Below, one piece after another: positions 1-9,074 of a stretch of 64,000 bases of DNA. The stretch comes from Alkalimonas collagenimarina. Lineage in GTDB: Bacteria > Pseudomonadota > Gammaproteobacteria > Enterobacterales > Alteromonadaceae. Below the pieces are notes generated by a model. That model had not been told where the DNA came from, made no database searches, and saw nothing but the letters and a program-made list of their open reading frames with translations. How positions within the stretch are numbered: position 1 is the first letter of the stretch; each line of letters opens with the position of its first letter. The stretch covers positions 62,001 to 126,000 of the forward strand of contig NZ_JAUZVZ010000005.1 in NCBI RefSeq assembly GCF_030717845.1. Direction: 5' to 3'. Made by a program: the position numbers and the translations under genes.

Positions 1-1
1 G

Positions 2-622
2 ATATATTTATCTGAATATGCTTCGCCTAAGCTGCGTGCTACGGCTAAGCCTATCATTGAGGTATTGGCAGGTATACCAACCATAGTTTATGGTTTTTTT
101 GCTTTGGTGACAGTGGGTCCATTCTTATCTGACTTAGGTGATTTTTTCGGTCTTGATATCAGGGCAACCTCGGCACTTACCGCCGGCGTGGTAATGGGGA
201 TTATGATCATTCCATTTATCTCATCACTGTCGGACGACATCATTACTCAAGTACCTAAATCATTGCGAGATGGATCTTTAGGCCTTGGTGCTACCAAGTC
301 GGAAACCATTCGCAAGGTGGTGTTACCAGCCGCTTTGCCCGGTATTGTCGGGGCTATTTTGCTGGCTGCCAGCCGCGCTATTGGTGAGACCATGATTGTG
401 GTACTAGCGGCCGGCAACAGCCCATCCTTGACCGCCAACCCCTTTGAAGCGGTGTCGACCATGACGGTGACAATTGTCAATCAGTTGACCGGAGACAATG
501 ATTTCTCCAGTCCACAGTCGTTGGTAGCTTTCGCCCTTGGCTTGACATTATTCGTAATTACCCTGCTGCTGAACGTAGTGGCATTGGTGATTGTTCGTAA
601 ATACCGTGAACAGTATGAGTAA
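2..622 (+). CDS. pstC: Phosphate ABC transporter permease PstC (5' truncated by window edge)
   Basis: Inner-membrane permease of the high-affinity PstSCAB phosphate importer. The frame is open from base 2 and reads IYLSEYAS then EVLAGIPTIVYGFFAL, a typical PstC stretch, so the start lies outside the window and the TTG at 65 is not the true start. The EAA-type cytoplasmic loop that docks on the ATPase is visible (LGLGATKSETIRKVVLPAALPGI), followed by a helix with RAIGETMIV and a last membrane segment ending in RKYREQYE. Its stop overlaps the likely start of pstA, so the two are translationally linked. Identification is firm; only the C-terminal 206 residues are present. Confidence 0.95.
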   Translation: MYLSEYASPKLRATAKPIIEVLAGIPTIVYGFFALVTVGPFLSDLGDFFGLDIRATSALTAGVVMGIMIIPFISSLSDDIITQVPKSLRDGSLGLGATKSETIRKVVLPAALPGIVGAILLAASRAIGETMIVVLAAGNSPSLTANPFEAVSTMTVTIVNQLTGDNDFSSPQSLVAFALGLTLFVITLLLNVVALVIVRKYREQYE

Positions 623-1994
623 CGCTATGAGCAACCAAACAGATACCACATCGCAGCCGATGTTAAAAAGCGCTGTGCAACAAAAAGTGCAGGCGTCGCT
701 TTCCCGGCGACACCGGCAAGAACGGTTATTTAAATTCACCGGCTTAACAGCAGTCATGATTAGTCTGGCGCTGGTGGCTATGCTGTTTATCAATATTTTT
801 TCCAAAGGTCTGCCAGCATTCTGGCAAACAAGTATTACTTTGGATATTTATTTTGACCCAGCCATTATTCAAATCAGTGAAAAACCTGTGCAGCGTGCTG
901 ATGAGAGCAGTAATGAGTTTCGTGAGCGCTTTTTGGCTTGGCAGGGCGAGTTGGGCATGATTAACTTTAATCGCCTTATTTCAGATTCTTTGATGCAAGT
1001 GTTGCCAGATGCAGACCAACACCGACGGCAAATCCTGAGGGTGGTTACATCTGGTGAGCGTTTTGCGTTACGTGACATGGTTAAGGATGACCCTTCAATT
1101 ATTGGGCAAACCAAACGACTTAATTTGCTTACTGATGCGAATATTGATGTTTGGTTAAAGGGCAATATCGACCGCAGCCTGCCAGACCATCAACAGCAAC
1201 TGTCTCCTGTAGTACAGAAGTGGGCCGATGATTTATACGCAAGTGGTATCATTAAAAATCGCTTTAGTTTTGCCTTGTTTATGAACCCGGATTCACGCAG
1301 CTCACTGGCGTCTGCTGGCTTGGCTGGTGCATTTATGGGTTCACTATTCATGATGCTGATAGTGATGTTTCTGGCAGTGCCAATGGGTGTTGCCGCCGCT
1401 ATTTATTTGGAAGAGTTTGCTCCAAAGAACAAGATCACCGACTTAGTTGAAGTTAACATCAACAACTTAGCAGCTGTGCCTTCCATCGTCTTTGGTTTAC
1501 TTGGTGCCGCTGTATTTATTGGTTGGTTTAATCTGCCGATTTCGGCTCCTATGGTTGGTGGTTTGGTGTTGTCATTAATGACATTGCCCACCGTGATTAT
1601 TGCCACACGCTCCACTTTAAAGGCGATCCCACCCTCCATTCGGCAAGCTGCGCTTGGCCTTGGGGCGTCGAAGATGCAAACCATTTTTCATCATGTGTTG
1701 CCTCTGGCATTTCCTGGAATTTTAACCGCATCGATTCTTGGTGTTGCTCAAGCACTCGGGGAAGCTGCACCATTGCTGCTCATCGGCATGAAATCTTTTG
1801 TTGCTACTGTGCCAACCTCACCATTTGAACAGTCGACAGCACTGCCAGTACAGATTTTCTTATGGCAAGGAAATGAGTTACGTAACTTCTTCGAAGCCCG
1901 GACGTCAGCAGCGATTATTGTGCTACTGACGATGATGATTAGCTTGAATGGTATCGCCATCTGGCTACGGAAAAAATTTGAACAACGGTGGTAG
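615..1994 (+). CDS. pstA: Phosphate ABC transporter permease PstA
   Basis: Second permease of the Pst importer. After an N-terminal cytoplasmic arm and one membrane helix there is a long periplasmic segment (roughly residues 70-220), then the transmembrane core. The core has [25 protein letters not shown] and the EAA loop [18 protein letters not shown]. At about 459 residues it is much longer than E. coli PstA (about 296); the extra length is the periplasmic insert seen in many Alteromonadales and Vibrio PstA proteins. ATG 615 overlaps the pstC stop (ATGAGTAA); ATG 627 is an in-frame alternative and neither has a strong ribosome site. It sits in operon with pstC, pstB and phoU. Confidence 0.94.
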   Translation: MSNAMSNQTDTTSQPMLKSAVQQKVQASLSRRHRQERLFKFTGLTAVMISLALVAMLFINIFSKGLPAFWQTSITLDIYFDPAIIQISEKPVQRADESSNEFRERFLAWQGELGMINFNRLISDSLMQVLPDADQHRRQILRVVTSGERFALRDMVKDDPSIIGQTKRLNLLTDANIDVWLKGNIDRSLPDHQQQLSPVVQKWADDLYASGIIKNRFSFALFMNPDSRSSLASAGLAGAFMGSLFMMLIVMFLAVPMGVAAAIYLEEFAPKNKITDLVEVNINNLAAVPSIVFGLLGAAVFIGWFNLPISAPMVGGLVLSLMTLPTVIIATRSTLKAIPPSIRQAALGLGASKMQTIFHHVLPLAFPGILTASILGVAQALGEAAPLLLIGMKSFVATVPTSPFEQSTALPVQIFLWQGNELRNFFEARTSAAIIVLLTMMISLNGIAIWLRKKFEQRW

Positions 1995-2059
1995 TCATGA
2001 CACGTGATCATCAGGATAGAATCCAACAAGTTCAATCGATAACAGAAACAGGCCATAGT

Positions 2060-2830
2060 ATGAACCAGCAAACCGAACTGAAAATGAAAGCCCGTGATGT
2101 CAAAGTCTATTATGGCAATGATCAAGCGATCAAAGGCATCGATATGGATGTGGTAAAAAATGAGGTGCTGGCGTTTATCGGTCCATCAGGCTGTGGTAAA
2201 TCAACCTTCCTTCGTTGTCTGAACCGCATGAACGACACCATCGATATCTGTCGGGTGACGGGCACGATTGAGCTGGACGGTCAGAATATGTACGACCCTT
2301 CATTGGATGTCGTTCAACTGCGTGCTCAGGTTGGTATGGTGTTTCAGAAGCCTAACCCGTTCCCGAAATCCATTTATGACAATATTGCTTATGGACCCAA
2401 ATTACATGGCTTGGCCAGTAAGAAATCGGATCTGGATGACATCGTAGAATCCAGTCTGCAAAAAGCAGGGTTGTGGAACGAAGTGAAAGATCGTTTAGAC
2501 CAACCTGGCACAGGGTTATCTGGTGGCCAACAACAGCGGCTGTGTATTGCTCGCACCATTGCCGTTAGCCCGGAAGTCATTCTGATGGATGAGCCCTGTT
2601 CGGCGCTTGACCCTATTGCTACTTCTATTATTGAAGAGTTGATCGATGAGTTGAAAGCTAATTTTACGATCGTCATGGTGACGCACAACATGCAGCAAGC
2701 CGCCCGTGTATCGGATCGTACTGCTTTCTTCCACTTAGGTGAGTTGGTTGAGGTGGGTGCGACGAACGAAGTGTTCACCAATCCTAAGCACAAGCGTACC
2801 GAAGATTACATTACCGGCCGTTATGGTTAA
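2060..2830 (+). CDS. pstB: Phosphate ABC transporter ATP-binding protein PstB
   Basis: ATPase that powers the PstCA permease. It shows Walker [10 protein letters not shown], the Q-loop region [12 protein letters not shown], the signature [13 protein letters not shown], Walker B VILMDEP and the H-loop [13 protein letters not shown], and ends in the PstB-typical [10 protein letters not shown] chose ATG 2060 because 256 residues matches the family (257 in E. coli) and aligns at the N terminus. An in-frame ATG at 1997 adds 21 residues with no recognisable homology and would lie directly behind the pstA stop. Transcribed with pstA and phoU. Confidence 0.95.
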   Translation: MNQQTELKMKARDVKVYYGNDQAIKGIDMDVVKNEVLAFIGPSGCGKSTFLRCLNRMNDTIDICRVTGTIELDGQNMYDPSLDVVQLRAQVGMVFQKPNPFPKSIYDNIAYGPKLHGLASKKSDLDDIVESSLQKAGLWNEVKDRLDQPGTGLSGGQQQRLCIARTIAVSPEVILMDEPCSALDPIATSIIEELIDELKANFTIVMVTHNMQQAARVSDRTAFFHLGELVEVGATNEVFTNPKHKRTEDYITGRYG

Positions 2831-2869
2831 GCCGAAGCCATCTGATGATTTTAATAAGGAAATCGTAGC

Positions 2870-3586
2870 ATGAATAAAATTACTGGCCATTACTCCCAAT
2901 CGTACGATTCGGAACTGAACGAAGCGGTCGATCGTTTACTGACGATGGGCGCATTGGTTGAGCAGCAACTGCGCGATGCCATCAAAGCTTTTATTAAAGG
3001 TGATCGCGAGCTGGCGCAACAAGTTATTCAGACCGATCGTAAAGTAAACACCTACGAAATCAGTATTGAAGAGCATTGTCTGGAAATTATTGCCAGACGC
3101 CAACCCGCTGCGCGGGATTTGCGTTTGATCATGGGCGTGCTGAAAAGCATCAATGATGTTGAGCGGGTAGGCGATCAGGCCGAGCATATTGCTAAGCAAT
3201 TACTGGAAGAAGATTGTCAACGGCCGACAGATGCTCAGCTTGAAGATATTGAGATGATGGGCGATAAAGTACTGCATATGTTGCAGCAATCGTTGAAAGC
3301 ATTTAAAGAAATGGATGCAGCGCTGGCGCTGGCGGTGTTGAAACAGGACAAGTTAGTCGATAACGATTATGGCCGTATTTTGCGTCATAATTTAACCTAC
3401 ATGCTGGAAGATACCCGACAAATTACCAGAGGTTTGCATCTGATTTGGGTGGCTCGGGCGCTGGAGCGGATTGGTGATCATGCACAGAATATTTGTGAGT
3501 TCAGCATCTTTATTGCCAAAGGTAAAAATGTCAGTCATTTGACTGAGGAAGAAGTTGAAGCTGTGGTTGATAAAGGTAAAAAGTAA
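2870..3586 (+). CDS. phoU: Phosphate signalling protein PhoU
   Basis: Cytoplasmic helical protein that links the Pst transporter to PhoR and keeps the Pho regulon off when phosphate is plentiful. The 238-residue length is standard. Two PhoU half-domains are visible, with conserved ERVGDQAEHIAK near residue 102 and the matching ERIGDHAQNICE near residue 200, which carry the metal-binding E/D residues. The ATG is preceded by AAGGA at good spacing. It lies 39 bp after pstB and is followed by a strong terminator, so it closes the operon. A second paralogue lies at 17048. Confidence 0.96.
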   Translation: MNKITGHYSQSYDSELNEAVDRLLTMGALVEQQLRDAIKAFIKGDRELAQQVIQTDRKVNTYEISIEEHCLEIIARRQPAARDLRLIMGVLKSINDVERVGDQAEHIAKQLLEEDCQRPTDAQLEDIEMMGDKVLHMLQQSLKAFKEMDAALALAVLKQDKLVDNDYGRILRHNLTYMLEDTRQITRGLHLIWVARALERIGDHAQNICEFSIFIAKGKNVSHLTEEEVEAVVDKGKK

Positions 3587-3607
3587 ATTTAATCAATTAG
3601 ATACAAC

Positions 3608-3629
3608 AAAAGGGCCATTCGGCCCTTTT
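3608..3629 (+). terminator. Rho-independent terminator after phoU
   Basis: A 9-bp perfect stem (AAAAGGGCC / GGCCCTTTT) with an ATTC loop. The T-run of the 3' arm continues directly into the first TGTCAT repeat of the following Pho box. Confidence 0.9.
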
Positions 3630-3683
3630 GTCATTTAAATGTCATGGTAAAGACATTTTTCTGTCATCTTTGGCGTTGATAAT
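3629..3683 (+). promoter_or_regulatory. Extended Pho box and promoter of the porin gene
   Basis: TGTCAT occurs at 3629, 3640 and 3662, with AGACAT at 3651, so four hexamers lie at exact 11-bp phase. This is the PhoB tandem-site pattern (two 22-bp units). Ten nucleotides after the last repeat is GATAAT (3678-3683), the same box-to-minus-10 distance as in E. coli phoA, where the Pho box replaces a -35. PhoB activation of the porin is inferred from this geometry. Confidence 0.85.
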
Positions 3684-3732
3684 AAGCCCACCAAACAAGT
3701 ACATCCATTACAATAATTTCTGGAGAGTTCGA

Positions 3733-4749
3733 ATGAAAACCATGCGTATAAGCCTGATTGCTGCTGCTTTAACTTCCACCCTGGCGGTACCGGCAATGGC
3801 CAATGATATCAATGTAAAAGTTTCTGGCCGTGCCCATTTATCAGTGGATCACCTGAATGATGGTGAAGACAGCGGTTTGAATGTCTCCAGTAACTCCAGC
3901 CGCTTGCGCTTTGCCGCCAATACACAAGTGACAGAAGGGCTAGAAGTAGTGATGCAACTGGAACAAAACATTCGTTACGACCAAAGTGGTGGTAACTTTT
4001 CAACGCGTGACTCATTCCTTGGTCTACGTGGTGACTTTGGTCTGGCACGGGTTGGCTTTTTTGATACCCCATTAAAAGCAGTCCGTAGCCGTACCGATAT
4101 GTTTGGTGATCGCATCGGTGATGCGCGTAACATCACCAGTGGCCCGGGCATGAGCTTTGATAACCGTTACCGTAATGGCATTCATTACCGTAGCCCGGCG
4201 ATGAGTGGTTTTACCTTTGATTTCCAGTACACACCGCATAATGCCAATGATGCAACGGTTGACAATGACAACGAGTCGTTCAGCACTTCATTTACTTACA
4301 ATGCCAATGGCTTGTATGCAGCCATTGCCTATGAAACCTATGAAAATGCTGCTGGTGATGACCCAAATGCACTGCGTCTTGGTGTTAGCTATGATGTCAG
4401 CAAGCAACTGAAAGTGTCCGCATTGTATCAAAATGCCAGCAACCTGGTCGGTGGCGACCGCAATGTGTGGGGTGTAGGTGCTAGCTACAAAATGGAAGAT
4501 TACACCTTCCGTGGTCAGTTCTATCAAGCTGGCGACAATGATCTGGCTGATAGTGGTGCCAATATGTTTGTCGTCGGTGTTGATCGCAGCTTCGGTCGGG
4601 CTTTGACCATGTATTTAGCTTACGGTTTAACGTCAAATGATGATGCGGCCGCCTTTACCATTGCCAGCGGTGGTCGTGATACTCGCTTACCTGCAATCGC
4701 TGGTGAGAACTCTTCAGGTCTGTCATTAGGCATGATTTACAATTTCTAA
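3733..4749 (+). CDS. Outer-membrane porin, probably phosphate-starvation induced
   Basis: A 338-residue Gram-negative porin of the general 16-strand type. A signal peptide ends near AMA at residue 23. The mature protein alternates amphipathic strands and loops, has the N-terminal VSGRAHLSVDH, and ends in IYNF with the C-terminal aromatic residue needed for BAM assembly. Start ATG 3733 is chosen because GGAGAG precedes it and the signal peptide begins there; upstream in-frame sequence has no coding character. The four-repeat Pho box upstream and the phoU/phoB neighbours suggest a role in phosphate entry under starvation, like PhoE. Anion selectivity cannot be read from the sequence. Confidence 0.92.
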   Translation: MKTMRISLIAAALTSTLAVPAMANDINVKVSGRAHLSVDHLNDGEDSGLNVSSNSSRLRFAANTQVTEGLEVVMQLEQNIRYDQSGGNFSTRDSFLGLRGDFGLARVGFFDTPLKAVRSRTDMFGDRIGDARNITSGPGMSFDNRYRNGIHYRSPAMSGFTFDFQYTPHNANDATVDNDNESFSTSFTYNANGLYAAIAYETYENAAGDDPNALRLGVSYDVSKQLKVSALYQNASNLVGGDRNVWGVGASYKMEDYTFRGQFYQAGDNDLADSGANMFVVGVDRSFGRALTMYLAYGLTSNDDAAAFTIASGGRDTRLPAIAGENSSGLSLGMIYNF

Positions 4750-4776
4750 GTTCGTCCTGTTGTAACCCTGGATTTT

Positions 4777-4803
4777 AACCCTCCCTTGTGGAGGGTTTTT
4801 TTC
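4777..4803 (+). terminator. Rho-independent terminator after the porin gene
   Basis: An 8-bp stem AACCCTCC / GGAGGGTT with a five-base loop and a run of T residues. Confidence 0.88.
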
Positions 4804-4876
4804 GCCTGAAGATCAACACACCTTAGTGTTAATTAAGTGTTGGTAGAAGGAGGTAATTCTTAACGTGCTCGGTTTT

Positions 4877-4909
4877 TTTCATAAATCTGTCATAATACTA
4901 GTGGATAAT
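4877..4909 (+). promoter_or_regulatory. Pho box and promoter of phoB-phoR
   Basis: TTTCAT at 4877 and TGTCAT at 4888 are 11 bp apart, and GATAAT (4904-4909) begins exactly 10 nt after the second repeat. The architecture is identical to the porin promoter, including the same minus-10 hexamer. It implies autoactivation of phoBR by PhoB-P, as in E. coli. Confidence 0.82.
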
Positions 4910-4944
4910 TAGTGTACTCAGGAACTTAGCAGATGGGAAAGAGT

Positions 4945-5631
4945 ATGTCGCGAAGAGTACTAGTGGTAGAAGATGAAGCTCCTATTCGGGATATGTTGTG
5001 TTTTGTACTGGAGCAAAATGGTTATCAAACCAGCACGGCAGAAGATGTTGAGCAGGCGCTGGCGTTGTTGATAGAGCCATACCCGGATTTGGTGTTGCTC
5101 GATTGGATGCTGCCAGGAGGCAGTGGTATCCAAATTGCTAAAAAAATGAAACAGCATGAACTGACCCGGCAAATTCCGATTATCATGATTACTGCGCGTG
5201 GTGAGGAAGAAGACAAAGTCAAAGGCCTTGAAGTTGGCGCCGATGATTATGTCACCAAGCCATTCTCGCCAAAAGAGCTGATGGCGCGTATTAAAGCAGT
5301 GATCCGCCGGGTATCGCCGACCAGTCTGGACGATGTCATTGAAGTGCAAGGCCTGCGGCTGGATCCGGTGTCACATCGTGTCAGTGCCAAAGACGATGCG
5401 CTGGATATGGGGCCAACTGAGTTCCGTTTATTGCATTTCTTCATGACCCATCCAGAACGGGTTTATAGCCGTGAACAGTTGCTCGATCATGTTTGGGGCA
5501 CTAATGTGTATGTGGAAGATCGGACGGTCGATGTACATATTCGCCGCTTGCGTAAGGCTATTTCTCTGGCTGGCCATGATAGACTGATCCAAACCGTTCG
5601 TGGCTCTGGCTATCGATTCTCTCTAAAATAA
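4945..5631 (+). CDS. phoB: Phosphate regulon response regulator PhoB
   Basis: DNA-binding response regulator that activates Pho genes when phosphorylated by PhoR. The receiver domain (residues 1-120) has the acidic pair ED at 9-10, phospho-acceptor Asp53 in LLDWMLPGG, and Lys in TKPFSPKEL. The C-terminal winged helix has [30 protein letters not shown] and TVRGSGYRF, all near identical to E. coli PhoB. Start 4945 (MSRR) gives 228 residues aligning with E. coli PhoB from residue 1. An in-frame ATG at 4933 adds only four residues and also has an upstream AGGA. First gene of phoBR. Confidence 0.97.
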   Translation: MSRRVLVVEDEAPIRDMLCFVLEQNGYQTSTAEDVEQALALLIEPYPDLVLLDWMLPGGSGIQIAKKMKQHELTRQIPIIMITARGEEEDKVKGLEVGADDYVTKPFSPKELMARIKAVIRRVSPTSLDDVIEVQGLRLDPVSHRVSAKDDALDMGPTEFRLLHFFMTHPERVYSREQLLDHVWGTNVYVEDRTVDVHIRRLRKAISLAGHDRLIQTVRGSGYRFSLK

Positions 5632-5649
5632 AGCAGGTTAGCAGCAACA

Positions 5650-6954
5650 ATGCGCCTATTATTGTCCAAACGAGCGATCCTATTCAGGATCGTTTGCTTA
5701 TTCTCTGCCGCAGCACTTATTGGCAGTATCTGGAACCATGCAACGGAAGCCATGTTGCTGGCTGCGTCTGTCTTGCTTTTATGGCACTACAAGCATCTGT
5801 TTATGATGGATCGTTGGTTATGGCGTGACAGAAAGCTCACGCCTCCGAATGGCTGGTGGAGTTGGCAGCAGATTTTTGATGGAGTTTACTACCAGCAACG
5901 CAAGTCCAGACGCAAACAAAAAGAATTGCAAGACAGGATCAGGCGCTTTCGTGATGGTGCCGAAGCTTTGCCTGAAGCCATTGTGGTGTTGAGCGATGAA
6001 TGGTCTATTGTCTGGTGCAATAAGTTAGCACAGTTATTGATTGGCTTACGCTGGCCGCAGGACGAAGGGCAACGCATCGACAACCTGGTACGCCATCCTG
6101 CTTTTCAAAAATATTTGAACAATCAGGATTTTAAAGAGGCACTGGTACTAACTGCTCATCATCTGGAGGAGTTAGTGCTGGAGTTTCGCTTCGTTCCCTA
6201 TGGGGAAAGTCAGTACCTGTTGATTGTGCGCGATATCACCCAGTTAAAGCAACTTGAGCAAATCCGTAAAGACTTCGTTGCTAATGTTTCGCATGAGCTG
6301 AGAACGCCTCTAACCGTCGTGCAGGGGTATCTGGAAATGCTGGAGCCTGGTCAGTTACCTGATGAGGCCATGTGGCAGAAGATCCATCCTGTGATGTTAG
6401 ATCAGACACTGCGGATGCAAGCCTTGGTGCAGCAACTCCTGGCACTGTCCAGGATAGAAGCATCCGGGCCTGTGCAGCATGACCGTACTGTGAATGTGCC
6501 TGGTTTACTGCAGTATCTGCAACAAGAAGCGCAATCGCTGAATCGTGATAAAGGTCATACCATTGAATTTATTATTGATGAGCAACTGGTGGTCAAAGGC
6601 AGTGAAGACGAACTTCGCAGTGCTTTCTCAAACCTGATCACCAATGCGATTAAATACACACCACCGGGTGGCGAGATTAAAGTGAGCTGGCAGCGGCAAC
6701 ATCATAAAGCTGTGTTTTCAGTGAACGATAATGGCGAGGGTATAGCACCTAAGCATGTGAAGCGTTTGACCGAGCGTTTCTACCGGGTCGATCAGGCGCG
6801 TAGCCGTGCCACGGGCGGCAGTGGACTTGGTTTAGCTATCGTGAAACATGTGTTGTCACGGCACAATAGCCGGTTACTGATTTTTAGCGAACCCGGTGCA
6901 GGGAGTAGTTTTTCATTCAGCCTTGCAGCCGAGCCGGTTACTAGCCAAGATTAA
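5650..6954 (+). CDS. phoR: Phosphate regulon sensor histidine kinase PhoR
   Basis: Membrane histidine kinase and phosphatase for PhoB, 434 residues (431 in E. coli). Order: two N-terminal membrane helices (about 9-48), a basic linker, a PAS domain (about 97-195), HisKA with phospho-acceptor His215 in VSHELRTPL, and HATPase_c with N box NLITNAIKYTPP, G1 DNGEG, F box RFYRVD and G2 GGSGLGLAIVKHV. No large periplasmic domain is present, as usual for PhoR, which reads phosphate through PstSCAB-PhoU. It lies 18 bp after phoB and overlaps the convergent tag gene by 14 bp at its 3' end. Confidence 0.96.
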   Translation: MRLLLSKRAILFRIVCLFSAAALIGSIWNHATEAMLLAASVLLLWHYKHLFMMDRWLWRDRKLTPPNGWWSWQQIFDGVYYQQRKSRRKQKELQDRIRRFRDGAEALPEAIVVLSDEWSIVWCNKLAQLLIGLRWPQDEGQRIDNLVRHPAFQKYLNNQDFKEALVLTAHHLEELVLEFRFVPYGESQYLLIVRDITQLKQLEQIRKDFVANVSHELRTPLTVVQGYLEMLEPGQLPDEAMWQKIHPVMLDQTLRMQALVQQLLALSRIEASGPVQHDRTVNVPGLLQYLQQEAQSLNRDKGHTIEFIIDEQLVVKGSEDELRSAFSNLITNAIKYTPPGGEIKVSWQRQHHKAVFSVNDNGEGIAPKHVKRLTERFYRVDQARSRATGGSGLGLAIVKHVLSRHNSRLLIFSEPGAGSSFSFSLAAEPVTSQD

Positions 6955-7540
6955 GTGAGGCATAAGACGCAATAATTTGCTCGCGGCGAAAGCAATCGAT
7001 GGCATGGTCATTCACCATGCCACATGCCTGCATATGAGCATAGATGATGGTAGAGCCAATAAACTTAAAACCGCGTTGTTTCAGGTCTTTACTCATGGCA
7101 TCCGACTGTGGACTGGTGGCCTGATAATCGTGTGGTCCACGAATGGTATTGACGATGGGCCGACCATCGACAAAGCGCCACTGGTAGGCTGCAAAGCTGC
7201 CGAATTGTTGCTGCACTTCAAGAAAACGCCGGGCATTGTTCACGGCCGCTTCGACTTTTAACCGATTGCGGATGATGCCAGAGTCTTGCAGCAGCCGTTC
7301 AATGGTCGCTTGATCAAAACGTGCGACCTGTTCCGCATCAAACTGGGCGAATACCTGACGATAATGTGTTCGCTTCTTCAGCACCGTATACCAACTAAGC
7401 CCTGCTTGTGCCGCTTCCAATGTCAGGAACTCGAACAGTTTGTGATCATCGAACAGCGGGACACCCCATTCCTCATCGTGATAAGTGACATAATCGGCTT
7501 TCGTAGTATCCAGCCAGAGGCAGCGGGTTTGTTCAGACAT
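6941..7540 (-). CDS. tag: DNA-3-methyladenine glycosylase I
   Basis: Base-excision repair enzyme that removes 3-methyladenine from DNA. The 199-residue protein begins RCLWLD and has YHDEEWGVPLFDD, LEAAQAGLSW and YAHMQACGMVNDH. The zinc ligands expected for the family are visible: Cys7 and His21 at the N terminus and the C-terminal His/Cys pair (YAHMQAC). GGAGGAGAC precedes the ATG. It overlaps the ppx 3' end by 8 bp, so it is probably the distal gene of a ppk-ppx-tag transcript, and its own 3' end overlaps phoR on the opposite strand. Confidence 0.96.
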   Translation of the reverse strand: MSEQTRCLWLDTTKADYVTYHDEEWGVPLFDDHKLFEFLTLEAAQAGLSWYTVLKKRTHYRQVFAQFDAEQVARFDQATIERLLQDSGIIRNRLKVEAAVNNARRFLEVQQQFGSFAAYQWRFVDGRPIVNTIRGPHDYQATSPQSDAMSKDLKQRGFKFIGSTIIYAHMQACGMVNDHAIDCFRREQIIASYASLNLG

Positions 7541-9074
7541 CCGTCTCCTCCTGAGCGAGCTGTGGGCAGCTGAGTTCGAAGTTCACTTTCGCCAGCAAGC
7601 GTTGCTCATGCCGCAAATCGGCCATCAGCACCGGGTGTTTCTCCAGCCAGTCGTCAGGCAGCTTCAGTTGCAATTGCTGGGGTGATGCTTTCACTTTCAA
7701 CTTCGGTAGCCAATGATCACGCCGTTTTTGGTTCAGCAACACAGCTAAGCGTAAGATAACCAACAAAGGCACCACTTTGTGTTGAGGATAGAGATAGAAT
7801 CTGGGCAACTCATCCAGTTTTAGTTTACGTCGGTGAAAGCGCACCATGGCTGCGAGCAAAAGCTGTTGTTCCTGATTAAAACCAGGCAGGTTGGCATGCT
7901 GCAGGATATAAGCCGAATGCTTTTGAATGCCAGACGAGTTGATGTGCAGGCCAATTTCAAACACCTGACTGGCCCAGTTAAGTATTCGGCCATCGTCTGT
8001 ATCCAATTGCCACTGGTCTTTCACTTGCTCAAAAATACTCTGTATGGTGTTTTGCACCCGGCGACAGTGGTCATCATCGATTTGGTAGCGCTTTTGCAAG
8101 CTTTGCATGGTGAGCTGACGAATATCCTGATCATGCAGCCGCTGAAACATTTCGTTTAGCACGCCTTCCCGCAGCGCCGCATCGACGTAATGCATGCTAT
8201 CAATATCCAGCATTTGAAAAGCTGCGATGAGGATGGCTACGGCTGGGCAGAGCAACTGCCGCCGGTCGTCAGTCAGGCCAGGCCAATCCAGCTGATCGGT
8301 ATGGCCTATAGAAACCAGTCGTTGCTGCAATTGATACAAAGCAGCTAAGGTAATCGCTGGTTGCTCAGGGGATTGTAGCAGCAGGAGATCGCGGATGATC
8401 TTAACCGAGCCGGAGGTACCGACCGCCTGTTGCCAACCCATGCGTTTAAAGTTTCCAGCGATGGATTCCAGTTCTTGCTCGGCCTGAATAATAGCCTGCT
8501 GAAAGCGACGTTGGCTGATTTTTCCCGAACGGAAAAACTTGCCAGCATAACTGACACACCCCATATTGCGACTACTGAGTTGCAATGGCCCAACCTCATT
8601 GCCCAACGCGAATTCGGTGCTCCCCCCGCCAATATCCATCACCAGACGTTGGCCATCAAAATGCTCAAAATGTGCCACCCCCTGATAAATGTAGCGGGCT
8701 TCTTCCTGGCCCGAGATGACTTCGATAGGAAAAGGCAATATGTCTCTGGCACGTCGCAAAAAGGTAGCGGTATTTTTCGCTCGACGAAGGGTATAGGTGG
8801 CAATAATACGCACCGAGTCAGCAGGAATGTCCATCAGCGTGTCGGCAAACTGCTTTAAAACACTCAGACCACGCTCCATTGCCTCTTCGCTTAGGATCAG
8901 TTCGTCATTCAGGCCTTCAGCCAATTGCACACGTTGCTTTTCCCTGTGCAATAATTGCAAATCACCATCGATGTCACGGGCGATCACTAAGTGAAAGCTA
9001 TTAGAGCCAAGATCAACCGCTGCCATGCGCAGCTGATGGTTCGAGTCAGCTTGTGCTGTTGTTGTATTTAACAA
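7533..9074 (-). CDS. ppx: Exopolyphosphatase
   Basis: Hydrolyses terminal phosphates from polyphosphate; a Ppx/GppA-family protein of 513 residues, the length of E. coli Ppx. The ASKHA-fold start DLGSNSFHLVIARD, the second phosphate loop MDIGGGSTEFAL and the C-terminal HD-like helical domain are present. The reading frame begins with a TTG that directly follows the ppk stop and has AAGGA seven bases upstream. The first ATG (9026) would start at MAAVDLGSN without a ribosome site, so the TTG start is preferred. Pairing with ppk gives coupled synthesis and breakdown of polyphosphate. GppA (pppGpp phosphatase) is the alternative family member, but adjacency to ppk favours Ppx. Confidence 0.92.
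   Translation of the reverse strand: MLNTTTAQADSNHQLRMAAVDLGSNSFHLVIARDIDGDLQLLHREKQRVQLAEGLNDELILSEEAMERGLSVLKQFADTLMDIPADSVRIIATYTLRRAKNTATFLRRARDILPFPIEVISGQEEARYIYQGVAHFEHFDGQRLVMDIGGGSTEFALGNEVGPLQLSSRNMGCVSYAGKFFRSGKISQRRFQQAIIQAEQELESIAGNFKRMGWQQAVGTSGSVKIIRDLLLLQSPEQPAITLAALYQLQQRLVSIGHTDQLDWPGLTDDRRQLLCPAVAILIAAFQMLDIDSMHYVDAALREGVLNEMFQRLHDQDIRQLTMQSLQKRYQIDDDHCRRVQNTIQSIFEQVKDQWQLDTDDGRILNWASQVFEIGLHINSSGIQKHSAYILQHANLPGFNQEQQLLLAAMVRFHRRKLKLDELPRFYLYPQHKVVPLLVILRLAVLLNQKRRDHWLPKLKVKASPQQLQLKLPDDWLEKHPVLMADLRHEQRLLAKVNFELSCPQLAQEETDV

Noticed and set aside
3628-3732. In-frame extension upstream of the porin signal peptide
   Set aside because: It overlaps the terminator and Pho box, has no ribosome site, and the signal peptide begins at 3733.
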